This document shows, in pieces, positions 1 to 6,242 of a stretch of 21,510 nt of DNA. The position numbers were made by a program, and so were the translations under genes. Every line of letters starts with the position of its first letter. Positions within the stretch are counted from its first letter, which is position 1. This DNA is from Bacilli bacterium (lineage in GTDB: Bacteria; Bacillota_I; Bacilli_A; RF39; UBA660), in the NCBI GenBank assembly GCA_016302935.1, contig JAEDMO010000014.1, forward strand, positions 1 through 21,510. The letters are read 5' to 3'. A model generated the notes under the pieces. That model did not search any database. It was given only the letters and a program-made list of their open reading frames with translations, and had not been told where the DNA came from.

Positions 1-148
1 TCTTCAGGGGGTTTTGGTTGAATTCACTCCTACACTTTAGTCAGTAAGAGTGGACATATATTATTATGTCATAATAATCATAATATACTTTCAAAGATTA
101 AGCAATACATTTTGATTAACTTTACAAAAAATTATTATATAATGTAAA
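1..148. other. Window edge with no supported gene
   Basis: I see no convincing gene here. The first ~55 bases are clearly richer in G+C (about 43% by hand count) than the rest of the window and are interrupted by stops in all plus-strand frames, so they could be the tail or flank of something outside the window. Positions 61-77 form an almost perfect palindrome (TTATTATG, one base, CATAATAA). No good U-tract terminator for recG is visible, though an AT-only hairpin may lie near 125-145. Confidence 0.4.
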
Positions 149-2137
149 CTAATTTAAATCCCTTACCTTCCACTCAAGTTCCAAAGCATCTATTTCATCA
201 CTAGACAAACGATTCAAATAATCACAAGCATCCTCTTTCGCCTGCACTAATATCTTATAATCTTTATGAATATCTGCTAACTTAAAATTCATCTCACCGC
301 TTTGTCTAATACCGAATAAATCCCCTTCACCTCTATGTTCAAAATCATACTCAGAAATAACAAATCCATCATTAGTATTTTCCAAAAAATTTAACCGTTC
401 ACAAGCTACCTTAGTAACCAAAAGACAATAACTTTGAATATCGCTTCTACCAACTCTACCACGTAACTGATGTAGTGTCGAAAGCCCAAAATTATTAGCA
501 TCAAAAATCACCATCATCGTCGCATTTTTTACATCGACACCAACTTCAATAACCGTAGTCGAAATTAAAATATTAATAACATTATTATTAAATTCTTCCA
601 TCGTCTTATCCTTAGTTTTACTATCCAACTTTCCATGTACTACACCAATTTTATACTTTTTACCAAAAGCCTTCTCCATCTTTTTTAAAATAGAATCAAC
701 ACTTTCCGTTAAAGCATCATCATCCCCCATTATCAAAGGAGCAATAACATATACTTGATGCCCAAGTTTAAGCTGATCATTCATCATCTCCAAAGCTTTA
801 ACAATTTCACTTTCCAAAACTACTTTAGTAATAACATCTTTTCTTCCAACCGGCTTAGTCTTAATAGAAGAAACATCTAAATCACCATAAATAGTAAGCG
901 CGTATGTTCTTGGTATCGGTGTTGCGCTCATTGAAAGGACATCAGGAAATTCCCCCTTATTTTTAAAGACATTTCTCTGATTAACCCCAAATCGATGTTG
1001 TTCATCTGTTATTACCAATCCTAAATTATGATATTTTATATCCTCTTGAATCAAAGATTGTGTCCCAATAATTAAATCAATATCGCCATTTTCCAAATCA
1101 TTAATTATTCTTCTTTTCTCTTGTGCCTTAACACTAGAAGTAAGCATCTCAATTCTAATATCAATTTCCTTAAAAATATTTAAAGCAGATTCCAAATGTT
1201 GCCTAGCCAATATTTCTGTTGGAACCATAATCGCCGTTTGATAGCCGGATAAAAAATTTATATAAGCTGAGATAAAAGCCACAATTGTCTTTCCACTTCC
1301 AACATCACCTTGTAACAATCTATTCATCCTAATATCACTAGACAAATCATCAAAAATACAAAATACAGCATCCCTTTGATCGCTAGTAAGATTAAAAGGT
1401 AACTTGAAAATAAAATCTTCTATTTTATTTCTATCAACATTACGCCTAATCGCTTTTTCATTAATTTTGTTTTTTTGTTTCAAATAATTTATTTTCAACA
1501 TATAACTAAATAATTCTTCATATTTAATTCTCAACCTAGCTTTTTTTAATAGTTCCATATTATTAGGCCTATGAATTTGTAATATAGCATCTTTTTTATC
1601 AATAAAACCATATTTTAAAGATAAATAACTAGGCACCTCATCAAGAACAGTAAAACTACTATCCAAATAATTATCTATGATTTTAGCCAAACATTTTCTA
1701 CTAAGTCCATAAGTTGTATAATAAATAGGTTCTATATATGGAACATCACTAAGTTTCCCAAAAGAAACAGAAGAAGCCACAATAGATCTTTTTACTCTAT
1801 TATATTTTCCCATCACCGTAACAACGCTTCCAATTTTAATCTCATTAACTAAATAAGGTCTATTATAAGCTAAAATCGTAAATACATCCCTACCAGTATT
1901 AAGTCTAAAACTAACTAACTTTCTTTTTCCCTTTAAATAAACTAAATTAGCCCTAGATTCTACAACACCATCAATAACAACATCATCATTATCTTCTACA
2001 CTAGAAAAATCTGTTCTTTTTACAACAACATATCTAAAAGGATAATAGCAAATCAAATCATATCCATTATAAATTCCTAATTTATTAAGTAATTTTAATG
2101 TTTTAGGCCCAACACCTTTTATTTCATCTAAATTCAT
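149..2137 (-). CDS. recG: ATP-dependent DNA helicase RecG
   Basis: RecG is a monomeric superfamily 2 DNA helicase that remodels stalled replication forks and Holliday junctions. The 662-residue product has the family layout. An N-terminal wedge/OB region begins with a helix-hairpin-like stretch (IKGVGPKTLKLLNKLGI) seen at the start of RecG proteins. Two helicase lobes follow: Walker A GDVGSGKT at about residues 277-284, a DEQH box at about 378-381 followed by RFG, then MSATPIPRT and the C-terminal QLRGRVGRS motif. I start it at 2137 rather than at the in-frame ATG at 2164, because a GGGTGAT ribosome binding site sits just upstream of 2137 and the upstream ATG falls at the promoter. Length matches RecG of Firmicutes. 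It is transcribed alone from its own promoter; the upstream yqeY unit ends at a terminator. Confidence 0.97.
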   Translation of the reverse strand: MNLDEIKGVGPKTLKLLNKLGIYNGYDLICYYPFRYVVVKRTDFSSVEDNDDVVIDGVVESRANLVYLKGKRKLVSFRLNTGRDVFTILAYNRPYLVNEIKIGSVVTVMGKYNRVKRSIVASSVSFGKLSDVPYIEPIYYTTYGLSRKCLAKIIDNYLDSSFTVLDEVPSYLSLKYGFIDKKDAILQIHRPNNMELLKKARLRIKYEELFSYMLKINYLKQKNKINEKAIRRNVDRNKIEDFIFKLPFNLTSDQRDAVFCIFDDLSSDIRMNRLLQGDVGSGKTIVAFISAYINFLSGYQTAIMVPTEILARQHLESALNIFKEIDIRIEMLTSSVKAQEKRRIINDLENGDIDLIIGTQSLIQEDIKYHNLGLVITDEQHRFGVNQRNVFKNKGEFPDVLSMSATPIPRTYALTIYGDLDVSSIKTKPVGRKDVITKVVLESEIVKALEMMNDQLKLGHQVYVIAPLIMGDDDALTESVDSILKKMEKAFGKKYKIGVVHGKLDSKTKDKTMEEFNNNVINILISTTVIEVGVDVKNATMMVIFDANNFGLSTLHQLRGRVGRSDIQSYCLLVTKVACERLNFLENTNDGFVISEYDFEHRGEGDLFGIRQSGEMNFKLADIHKDYKILVQAKEDACDYLNRLSSDEIDALELEWKVRDLN

Positions 2138-2154
2138 TACTATCACCCATTCTA

Positions 2155-2163
2155 AGTATAACA
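2155..2163 (-). promoter_or_regulatory. Extended -10 promoter of recG
   Basis: On the minus strand the sequence reads TGTTATACT, an extended -10 element (TGnTATACT) about 18 bases upstream of the recG start. No good -35 box lies 16-18 bases upstream, which is common for extended -10 promoters. The short leader leaves room for the GGGTGAT ribosome binding site. Confidence 0.5.
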
Positions 2164-2195
2164 CATTTTAAATATTTTCTGTTAATAATTTGACA

Positions 2196-2249
2196 AAAGA
2201 AAAAAACACTAAAATCATCAATAAAGCATAACCGATTTTTAAAGTGTTT
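2196..2249 (-). terminator. Rho-independent terminator after yqeY
   Basis: Minus-strand hairpin with arms at 2234-2249 and 2204-2216 (AAACACT..AAAATC against GATTTTAGTGTTT, with a 3-base bulge), followed by a run of six Ts, then CTTTT. It closes the rpsU-yqeY transcript and separates it from recG. Confidence 0.75.
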
Positions 2250-2268
2250 ATAAATATATTTTAATAAA

Positions 2269-2718
2269 TTATATATTATTTAATTTTTCCTTAATTATAC
2301 TACTTACCATAGACATATCGCACTTACCTTTAAGTCTAGGAGTTACCTCCTTCATTATAAGTCCCATATCCTTTGCACTAGTTGGATTTAAAGTATTAAA
2401 AGCATCATCAATAATTTGAATTACTTCTTCACTAGACAATTGTTCTGGTAAATATTTATTTAAAACTTCTATTTCCTTTTCATTTTGAGAAACTAAATCC
2501 ATTCTATTAGCCTTTGTAAATTCCAAAATAGCATCTTTTCTCAATTTTATTTGTTTAACAATAACGTCAACTACTTCTTCGTCAGTTAGGTCTCTTTTTT
2601 TATTAATTGCTTCTAATGAAACAGCGCCTTTAGCCATTCTAATTACCCCAAGACTAAAAGAATCTTTTTTCTTCATCGCTGATATCATATCTTCAGTAAT
2701 CATTTCTAACAAAGCCAT
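2269..2718 (-). CDS. yqeY: GatB/YqeY domain protein
   Basis: A 149-residue YqeY-family protein. The family resembles the tail domain of the GatB amidotransferase subunit, and a tRNA-related role is presumed but not proven. Recognisable family features are the helical N-terminal part with the LGVIRMAKGA segment, the DEEVVDVIVKQIKLRKDAI helix, the YLPEQLS motif at about residues 89-95, and the C-terminal KDMGLIMKEVTPRLKGK segment. Length is typical. The start at 2718 is preceded by AGGA, and the gene begins six bases after the rpsU stop. The rpsU-yqeY order is widely conserved in Firmicutes, which supports both calls. Confidence 0.93.
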   Translation of the reverse strand: MALLEMITEDMISAMKKKDSFSLGVIRMAKGAVSLEAINKKRDLTDEEVVDVIVKQIKLRKDAILEFTKANRMDLVSQNEKEIEVLNKYLPEQLSSEEVIQIIDDAFNTLNPTSAKDMGLIMKEVTPRLKGKCDMSMVSSIIKEKLNNI

Positions 2719-2724
2719 AAAGTC

Positions 2725-2925
2725 CTAACCATCCCTTCTTCTACTATTTTTTCTAGCATTTTTTATACCTTCACTAATTGCTTCTCTTCTTTGTACTCCA
2801 GGCTTTTTATAACCTTCTTGTCTTTTTCTAGCTTGGGCAAGGGTACCATCTTTGGCAGTTTTAATTTTAAATCTTTTAATTGCACCTTCTAAGTTTCCTC
2901 TAACTTCGATAATATTAGCCATCAT
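2725..2925 (-). CDS. rpsU: Small ribosomal subunit protein bS21
   Basis: Ribosomal protein S21 of the 30S platform, near the anti-Shine-Dalgarno end of 16S rRNA. The 66-residue product is very basic and carries the family pattern: a short N-terminal strand (ANIIEVRGN), a helix with AIKRFKIKTAKDGTL, an ARKRQEGYKKPGVQRR stretch, and an Arg/Lys-rich tail. Two adjacent ATG codons (2925 and 2922) share a GGGAGGG ribosome binding site at spacings of 5 and 8; the second would give the usual MAN... start, so the true protein may be 65 residues. It is the first gene of the rpsU-yqeY unit. Confidence 0.95.
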   Translation of the reverse strand: MMANIIEVRGNLEGAIKRFKIKTAKDGTLAQARKRQEGYKKPGVQRREAISEGIKNARKNSRRRDG

Positions 2926-2955
2926 TAATCCCTCCCTTCCGCTTTACAACTATAG

Positions 2956-2984
2956 ATTATATCAGATAATATCTAAATATTCAA
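2956..2984 (-). promoter_or_regulatory. Sigma-A promoter of rpsU-yqeY
   Basis: On the minus strand: -35 TTGAAT (2979-2984), exactly 17 bases, then -10 TATAAT (2956-2961). The -35 box directly abuts the T-tract of the bacteriocin operon terminator, so the two transcription units are packed with no spare sequence. Confidence 0.8.
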
Positions 2985-3023
2985 GAAAAAAAAGACACAA
3001 AACAAACAATTTTGTATCTTTTT
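2985..3023 (-). terminator. Terminator of the bacteriocin operon
   Basis: A 14-bp hairpin (arms 3010-3023 and 2989-3002, one G-U pair, 7-base loop), with the T-run that follows in minus-strand reading lying partly in the descending arm. Minus strand: AAAAAGATACAAAA, loop, TTTTGTGTCTTTTT, TTT. It lies 20 bases past the stop of the last small peptide gene and ends the transporter-accessory-peptide unit. Confidence 0.8.
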
Positions 3024-3043
3024 TATCATCTTTATACATTATT

Positions 3044-3208
3044 TTAGGAATAAAACCTAGTAACTGTTCCAACAATAGTCCCCAAAGTATAAATAGCCTT
3101 TATAATAACCTCAATATATGGTATTGCTAAAAACAGCAATATTAAAGTAAAAGCACCATTTATAACTTTATTATATGCTTTATAAAAATCTCTTATTTTA
3201 TTGGACAA
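3044..3208 (-). CDS. Small hydrophobic peptide, candidate bacteriocin immunity or third peptide
   Basis: A 54-residue frame starting at a TTG (3208) that overlaps the end of the preceding peptide gene by 16 bases. An in-frame TGA lies two codons upstream, so no ATG start is possible; GAGG sits nine bases before the TTG. The product begins with a basic, aromatic segment (MSNKIRDFYKAYNKVINGA), followed by a hydrophobic stretch from about residue 20 to 38 and a Gly/Thr-rich tail ending RFYS. The VINGA at residues 15-19 loosely recalls a Gly-Ala leader cleavage site, but position -7 is Asn instead of Leu/Met, so it fits the double-glycine pattern poorly. Its place at the end of the operon and its membrane-like character suggest an immunity peptide. 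A third secreted peptide is the alternative. I do not recognise the family. Confidence 0.6.
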   Translation of the reverse strand: MSNKIRDFYKAYNKVINGAFTLILLFLAIPYIEVIIKAIYTLGTIVGTVTRFYS

Positions 3209-3363
3209 AATTCATTTCCTCTTATTCTTCTAATAGAACTTCCTAAGGCTCTTCCCAAATCAAACACTAATTTAAATGCCTTGGTAGCATAATTAATAAT
3301 TGCTCCACTTATTTTGCCACCACCATTTATTAAAACCAAATATTCACATTTCAACTCCTGCAT
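3193..3363 (-). CDS. Double-glycine leader bacteriocin precursor, peptide B
   Basis: A 56-residue precursor. The leader MQELKCEYLVLINGG has the double-glycine pattern: GG at -2/-1, Ile at -4, Leu at -7, Leu at -12. Cleavage by the C39 domain of the linked transporter would leave a 41-residue cationic peptide that begins GKISG. It is amphipathic in the middle, has GxxxG motifs at residues 16-20 and 37-41, an Arg-rich segment (SSIRRIRGNEF), and a single Cys at residue 53, three residues from the end. Net charge of the mature part is clearly positive (about +6). A perfect AAGGAGG lies six bases before the ATG, just inside the end of the upstream peptide gene. GxxxG motifs and pairing with another such peptide point to a class IIb two-peptide bacteriocin. 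Activity is inferred. Confidence 0.85.
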   Translation of the reverse strand: MQELKCEYLVLINGGGKISGAIINYATKAFKLVFDLGRALGSSIRRIRGNEFCPIK

Positions 3364-3377
3364 ATGTATCCTCCTTT

Positions 3378-3518
3378 TTAATTATTACATTTATTTGGAT
3401 TAGTATATCCTGAAAATATTCCAATAATGAAAGTTACTCCAGCGACAATAGAAGCTATTACCCATCCAGCACCTCCACCATTTATTTCCGACATAGCGCT
3501 TAAACTTATTTCCTTCAT
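3378..3518 (-). CDS. Double-glycine leader bacteriocin precursor, peptide A
   Basis: A 46-residue precursor. The leader MKEISLSAMSEINGG matches the double-glycine consensus: Ile at -12, Met at -7, Ile at -4, GG at -2/-1. The predicted mature peptide is 31 residues, starting GAGW. It has a long glycine/alanine-spaced hydrophobic helix (residues 19-37, with GxxxG at 33-37) and a polar tail GYTNPNKCNN with one Cys at residue 44. Hydrophobic helix plus small-residue spacing resembles the lactobin A/cerein 7B type of class II bacteriocin; that family link is from memory. The ATG has AAGGAGG five bases upstream, and the gene starts 10 bases after the accessory-protein stop. The gene is short enough to be missed by routine gene calling. 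Confidence 0.87.
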   Translation of the reverse strand: MKEISLSAMSEINGGGAGWVIASIVAGVTFIIGIFSGYTNPNKCNN

Positions 3519-3528
3519 ATTTTCCTCC

Positions 3529-3963
3529 TTATATTATTTCTTTTACATATTCAATTATTTTTTTACTTTGATAAGGCAATTTAAAATGAACAATTAAATT
3601 ATTAATCTGATATTTGCTAGGGATATCAATCAATATATCAACAATTTGATAATTAATACCAGATTCAACATACACTTCCTCATTCACTCTATATATTTGA
3701 TAATGATAATCTTCCCCCCAAATGTTAATATAGTCACTATTAACAACAGCATCCACTTTCGAATACTCTATATAGCATCTAATATAATAAACCTGATTTT
3801 CTTCATTAATAACTGCCATTCCATTATAAAAAGTTTTATAATTAAAAACATGACAAATAACCAATATCATTATCAAAAAACTAAGTAATACAAAAGTAAA
3901 ATGACAATACTTATTTAAATTGAATTTGCTTATTATAAATTCATTATAATATAAATCGTTCAT
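3529..3963 (-). CDS. Short HlyD-like bacteriocin export accessory protein
   Basis: A 144-residue protein with a cytoplasmic N terminus, one membrane segment at about residues 21-42 (FTFVLLSFLIMILVICHVF) and an extracytoplasmic beta-rich part. The arrangement (N-terminal Asn/Tyr-rich segment, one TM, short beta-strands such as YNGMAVINEENQVYYIRCYI, then a C-terminal barrel-like segment) resembles the membrane-proximal part of HlyD/LcnD-type accessory proteins. The long coiled-coil/lipoyl insertion that makes those proteins ~450 residues is absent. It sits between the C39 ABC transporter (7-base gap) and the precursor genes (10-base gap), which supports a role in peptide export. An immunity function is the alternative. 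The ribosome binding site (GAGGGGG) lies in the end of the transporter gene. Confidence 0.62.
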   Translation of the reverse strand: MNDLYYNEFIISKFNLNKYCHFTFVLLSFLIMILVICHVFNYKTFYNGMAVINEENQVYYIRCYIEYSKVDAVVNSDYINIWGEDYHYQIYRVNEEVYVESGINYQIVDILIDIPSKYQINNLIVHFKLPYQSKKIIEYVKEII

Positions 3964-3970
3964 TACTAAA

Positions 3971-6049
3971 TTACCCCCTCGTTAAACAATCATCTACCAT
4001 CCCATCTTTTAATTTAAAAACCTTATCATATAAATCCATGTTATTAAACCTATGAGACACTACAATGATCATTTTATCTTTAAAAATAGAAAAAATCCTT
4101 TTTAAAACTCTTCGTTCTAAGTCAATATCCATCTGACTTAAACCTTCATCAATTAAGATGATATTACCTTTTTTAAATAAAGCTCTAGCTAAAATTATTC
4201 TTTGTCTTTCGCCCCCTGAAATATTAGCACCATTTTCTTCCAACAAAAAATCATATCCTAGTAAATTATCCTTAATAATATTATCAACTTCTAAATAGCA
4301 ACACATATCAAGAAAATCCTTATAATCTATATCTCTATTTAACAAAATATTGTCTTTAATACTACCAGTATATAAAGTCTCATTTTGTGACACATAGATA
4401 ATATCATCTCTAATATCACTTATACTAAAATCATTAATATCAATTCCATTAACTAAAACCATACCACGTGAAACATCATAATACTTATACAAAATTTTTA
4501 GCAGTGTTGACTTACCAGAACCGCTATTTCCAAGAAGTAAAATTTTCTCTTTAGCTTTAAATTCTATCTTAATACTTTTAAGTATTTGATCTTTTCCATT
4601 AAAGCTAAAATCCAAATTATTAAATGAAATATCCCCCTCTACTCTTAAACCATTTTTACTTTCTAAATCGTCTAACTTAACTTCATATAAACCATTAGCC
4701 CTTTTAAATACCCCCCTAACATACACATAATCATCGGCTAAATCAATAAAGTTTTGCAATGGATTTAAAAAATATCCCAAAATGGTATTAAAAGTAAGAA
4801 GACTTCCAACCGTAAAATTACCATTCATTATATCTACACAGCCAACATAATTGATTAATAAAACTCCAACATAAAAAATCAAATCTTTTAAAAACAAAAC
4901 CCCATTAGAAATTATATTATAATCAAAAATAGTAGCCTGTGCCTTAGTATAATAAGATTCAAGTCTATCATTAACCATTTTCTCGCATCTAAGCCCTTTA
5001 ATAGTCTCTAATCCAGAAATACTTTCAACTAAATAAGAATTAACCTTTGCCACTTCCGCTTGGCTTTCATAAATCTTTGTTTTTATAAAACGTGGATAAA
5101 TAAATATTATAATCATATACAAAATTGCAATGAAAAAACTAATCACAAACATCTTACTATTAATAAAATAAAGACAAACTAAACTAAATAATAATAAAAC
5201 TATATCCAGAAATACTGTGGTTAATAACTGACTTATTATTTGTTTAATATAAGACAAATCATTTACTCTAGATATAATCTCACCAGTTGTCTTATTTTTA
5301 TAATAATTATAAGGAAGTAATAAGATTCTTTTAAATGAATTTAAAAACAAAGATATATCCACCTTCATATTAAAATAAGAAAGCATTTGATTTCTAAACA
5401 AATTAGTTAAAGACCTAAATAATATTACTATAAAAAATATAAGTGAAATAACAATAAGTAAATACTTATCTTGATTGAGTACTTTATCTATCATTACCTT
5501 TAAATAAACAGAATAACCAATTGTTAGAAAGCAAAACATCAAAGTTAAAAGAAGACAGTTAACAATAATTTTTTTATTATTTAATATTAAACCATATAAA
5601 AGTTTATTTATATATTTTTCATCTTTATAATTTGGTAAAATTTTAACCTTCTCAAACATCATTATATAACCAGTCCAAATATTTAAAAATTTCTCCCTAC
5701 TCATATATAAACTTCCTAAAGCTGGATCCATAATTAATAATTTATCTTTAGAAATTTTATAAACAACCACAAAATGAGTATAACCATTTCTAATTACTTG
5801 ACTAATAAAAGGACAACTATAAACACTAATATTATTAAAATCATCGACATAATAAGCCTTAGAAGCCATTCCAATCTTAGAAGCAGCTTCACTTAAATTA
5901 TAAAACGTTGTCCCATTTTTAGTAGTTTTTGTCATTTCCATCAATTTATTTAAAGAAATATTACCATTATAATATCTAATTATTGATAAAAGACAACAAA
6001 CACCACAATCTTTATTACCTTCTTGCAACACTATTAATTTCTTTTTCAT
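3971..6049 (-). CDS. Peptidase C39-containing bacteriocin ABC transporter
   Basis: A 692-residue peptidase-containing ABC exporter that cleaves double-glycine leaders and exports the peptide. Residues 1-~135 are a C39 cysteine protease: Gln9 (oxyanion hole), Cys15 in DCGVCC, His92 in THFVVVYK, and Asp108 in MDPALG. Residues ~155-450 form the hydrophobic transmembrane domain. The C-terminal nucleotide-binding domain has Walker A GNSGSGKST (about 507-515), the Q-loop in YVSQNETLY, signature SGGERQ (611-616), Walker B IILIDE (630-635) and the H-loop SHR (665-667). Full catalytic set, usual family length. An ideal AAGGAGGTGAT ribosome binding site precedes the ATG. It is the first gene of the operon and the substrate peptides lie downstream. 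Homologues include LcnC, ComA and BlpA. Confidence 0.95.
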   Translation of the reverse strand: MKKKLIVLQEGNKDCGVCCLLSIIRYYNGNISLNKLMEMTKTTKNGTTFYNLSEAASKIGMASKAYYVDDFNNISVYSCPFISQVIRNGYTHFVVVYKISKDKLLIMDPALGSLYMSREKFLNIWTGYIMMFEKVKILPNYKDEKYINKLLYGLILNNKKIIVNCLLLTLMFCFLTIGYSVYLKVMIDKVLNQDKYLLIVISLIFFIVILFRSLTNLFRNQMLSYFNMKVDISLFLNSFKRILLLPYNYYKNKTTGEIISRVNDLSYIKQIISQLLTTVFLDIVLLLFSLVCLYFINSKMFVISFFIAILYMIIIFIYPRFIKTKIYESQAEVAKVNSYLVESISGLETIKGLRCEKMVNDRLESYYTKAQATIFDYNIISNGVLFLKDLIFYVGVLLINYVGCVDIMNGNFTVGSLLTFNTILGYFLNPLQNFIDLADDYVYVRGVFKRANGLYEVKLDDLESKNGLRVEGDISFNNLDFSFNGKDQILKSIKIEFKAKEKILLLGNSGSGKSTLLKILYKYYDVSRGMVLVNGIDINDFSISDIRDDIIYVSQNETLYTGSIKDNILLNRDIDYKDFLDMCCYLEVDNIIKDNLLGYDFLLEENGANISGGERQRIILARALFKKGNIILIDEGLSQMDIDLERRVLKRIFSIFKDKMIIVVSHRFNNMDLYDKVFKLKDGMVDDCLTRG

Positions 6050-6072
6050 CTTATCACCTCCTTATCTACATT

Positions 6073-6078
6073 ATTATA
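6073..6078 (-). promoter_or_regulatory. Possible -10 box of the bacteriocin operon
   Basis: A TATAAT on the minus strand 24 bases before the transporter start, in the only gap between upstream terminators and the gene. No recognisable -35 hexamer lies 16-18 bases upstream (the sequence there is AAGAAG) and no TG extension exists, so the promoter may need an activator. Confidence 0.35.
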
Positions 6079-6132
6079 AAAAAATATTCCAATTACTTCT
6101 TTTTAACGAAAAATTAGTTATTTTTTTGTTTA

Positions 6133-6163
6133 CAATAAAAAAACATTAGATTTTTCTAACGTT
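6133..6163 (-). terminator. Second terminator before the bacteriocin operon
   Basis: Minus-strand hairpin AACGTTAGA, loop AAAA, TCTAATGTT (arms 6155-6163 and 6142-6150, one G-U pair), followed by TTTTTTATT. It is a second, tandem stop after the 532-residue membrane protein gene and insulates the bacteriocin operon. Confidence 0.75.
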
Positions 6164-6179
6164 CTTTCTTTATTTGCAA

Positions 6180-6229
6180 ATAAAAAATCTATGAAGAATA
6201 AATTTCTAAAAATTTATTTTCCATAGATT
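6180..6229 (-). terminator. First terminator after the 532-residue membrane protein gene
   Basis: Long AT-rich hairpin: AATCTATG and AATAAATTT on one side pair with AAATTTATT and CATAGATT on the other, with a small internal mismatch and the loop TTAG near 6206-6209. It is followed on the minus strand by TTTTTATTT. It begins 13 bases after the stop codon. Confidence 0.75.
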
Positions 6230-6242
6230 AATAAACAAAGAT

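Noticed and set aside
61..77. Palindrome as a recG terminator
   Set aside because: It lies more than 70 bases past the recG stop, has a one-base loop that cannot form a normal hairpin, and no T-run follows.
2852..3130. Plus-strand 92-codon frame across rpsU and the peptide region
   Set aside because: It lies opposite rpsU and the third small peptide gene, has no ribosome binding site and crosses a promoter and a terminator; it is a shadow frame.
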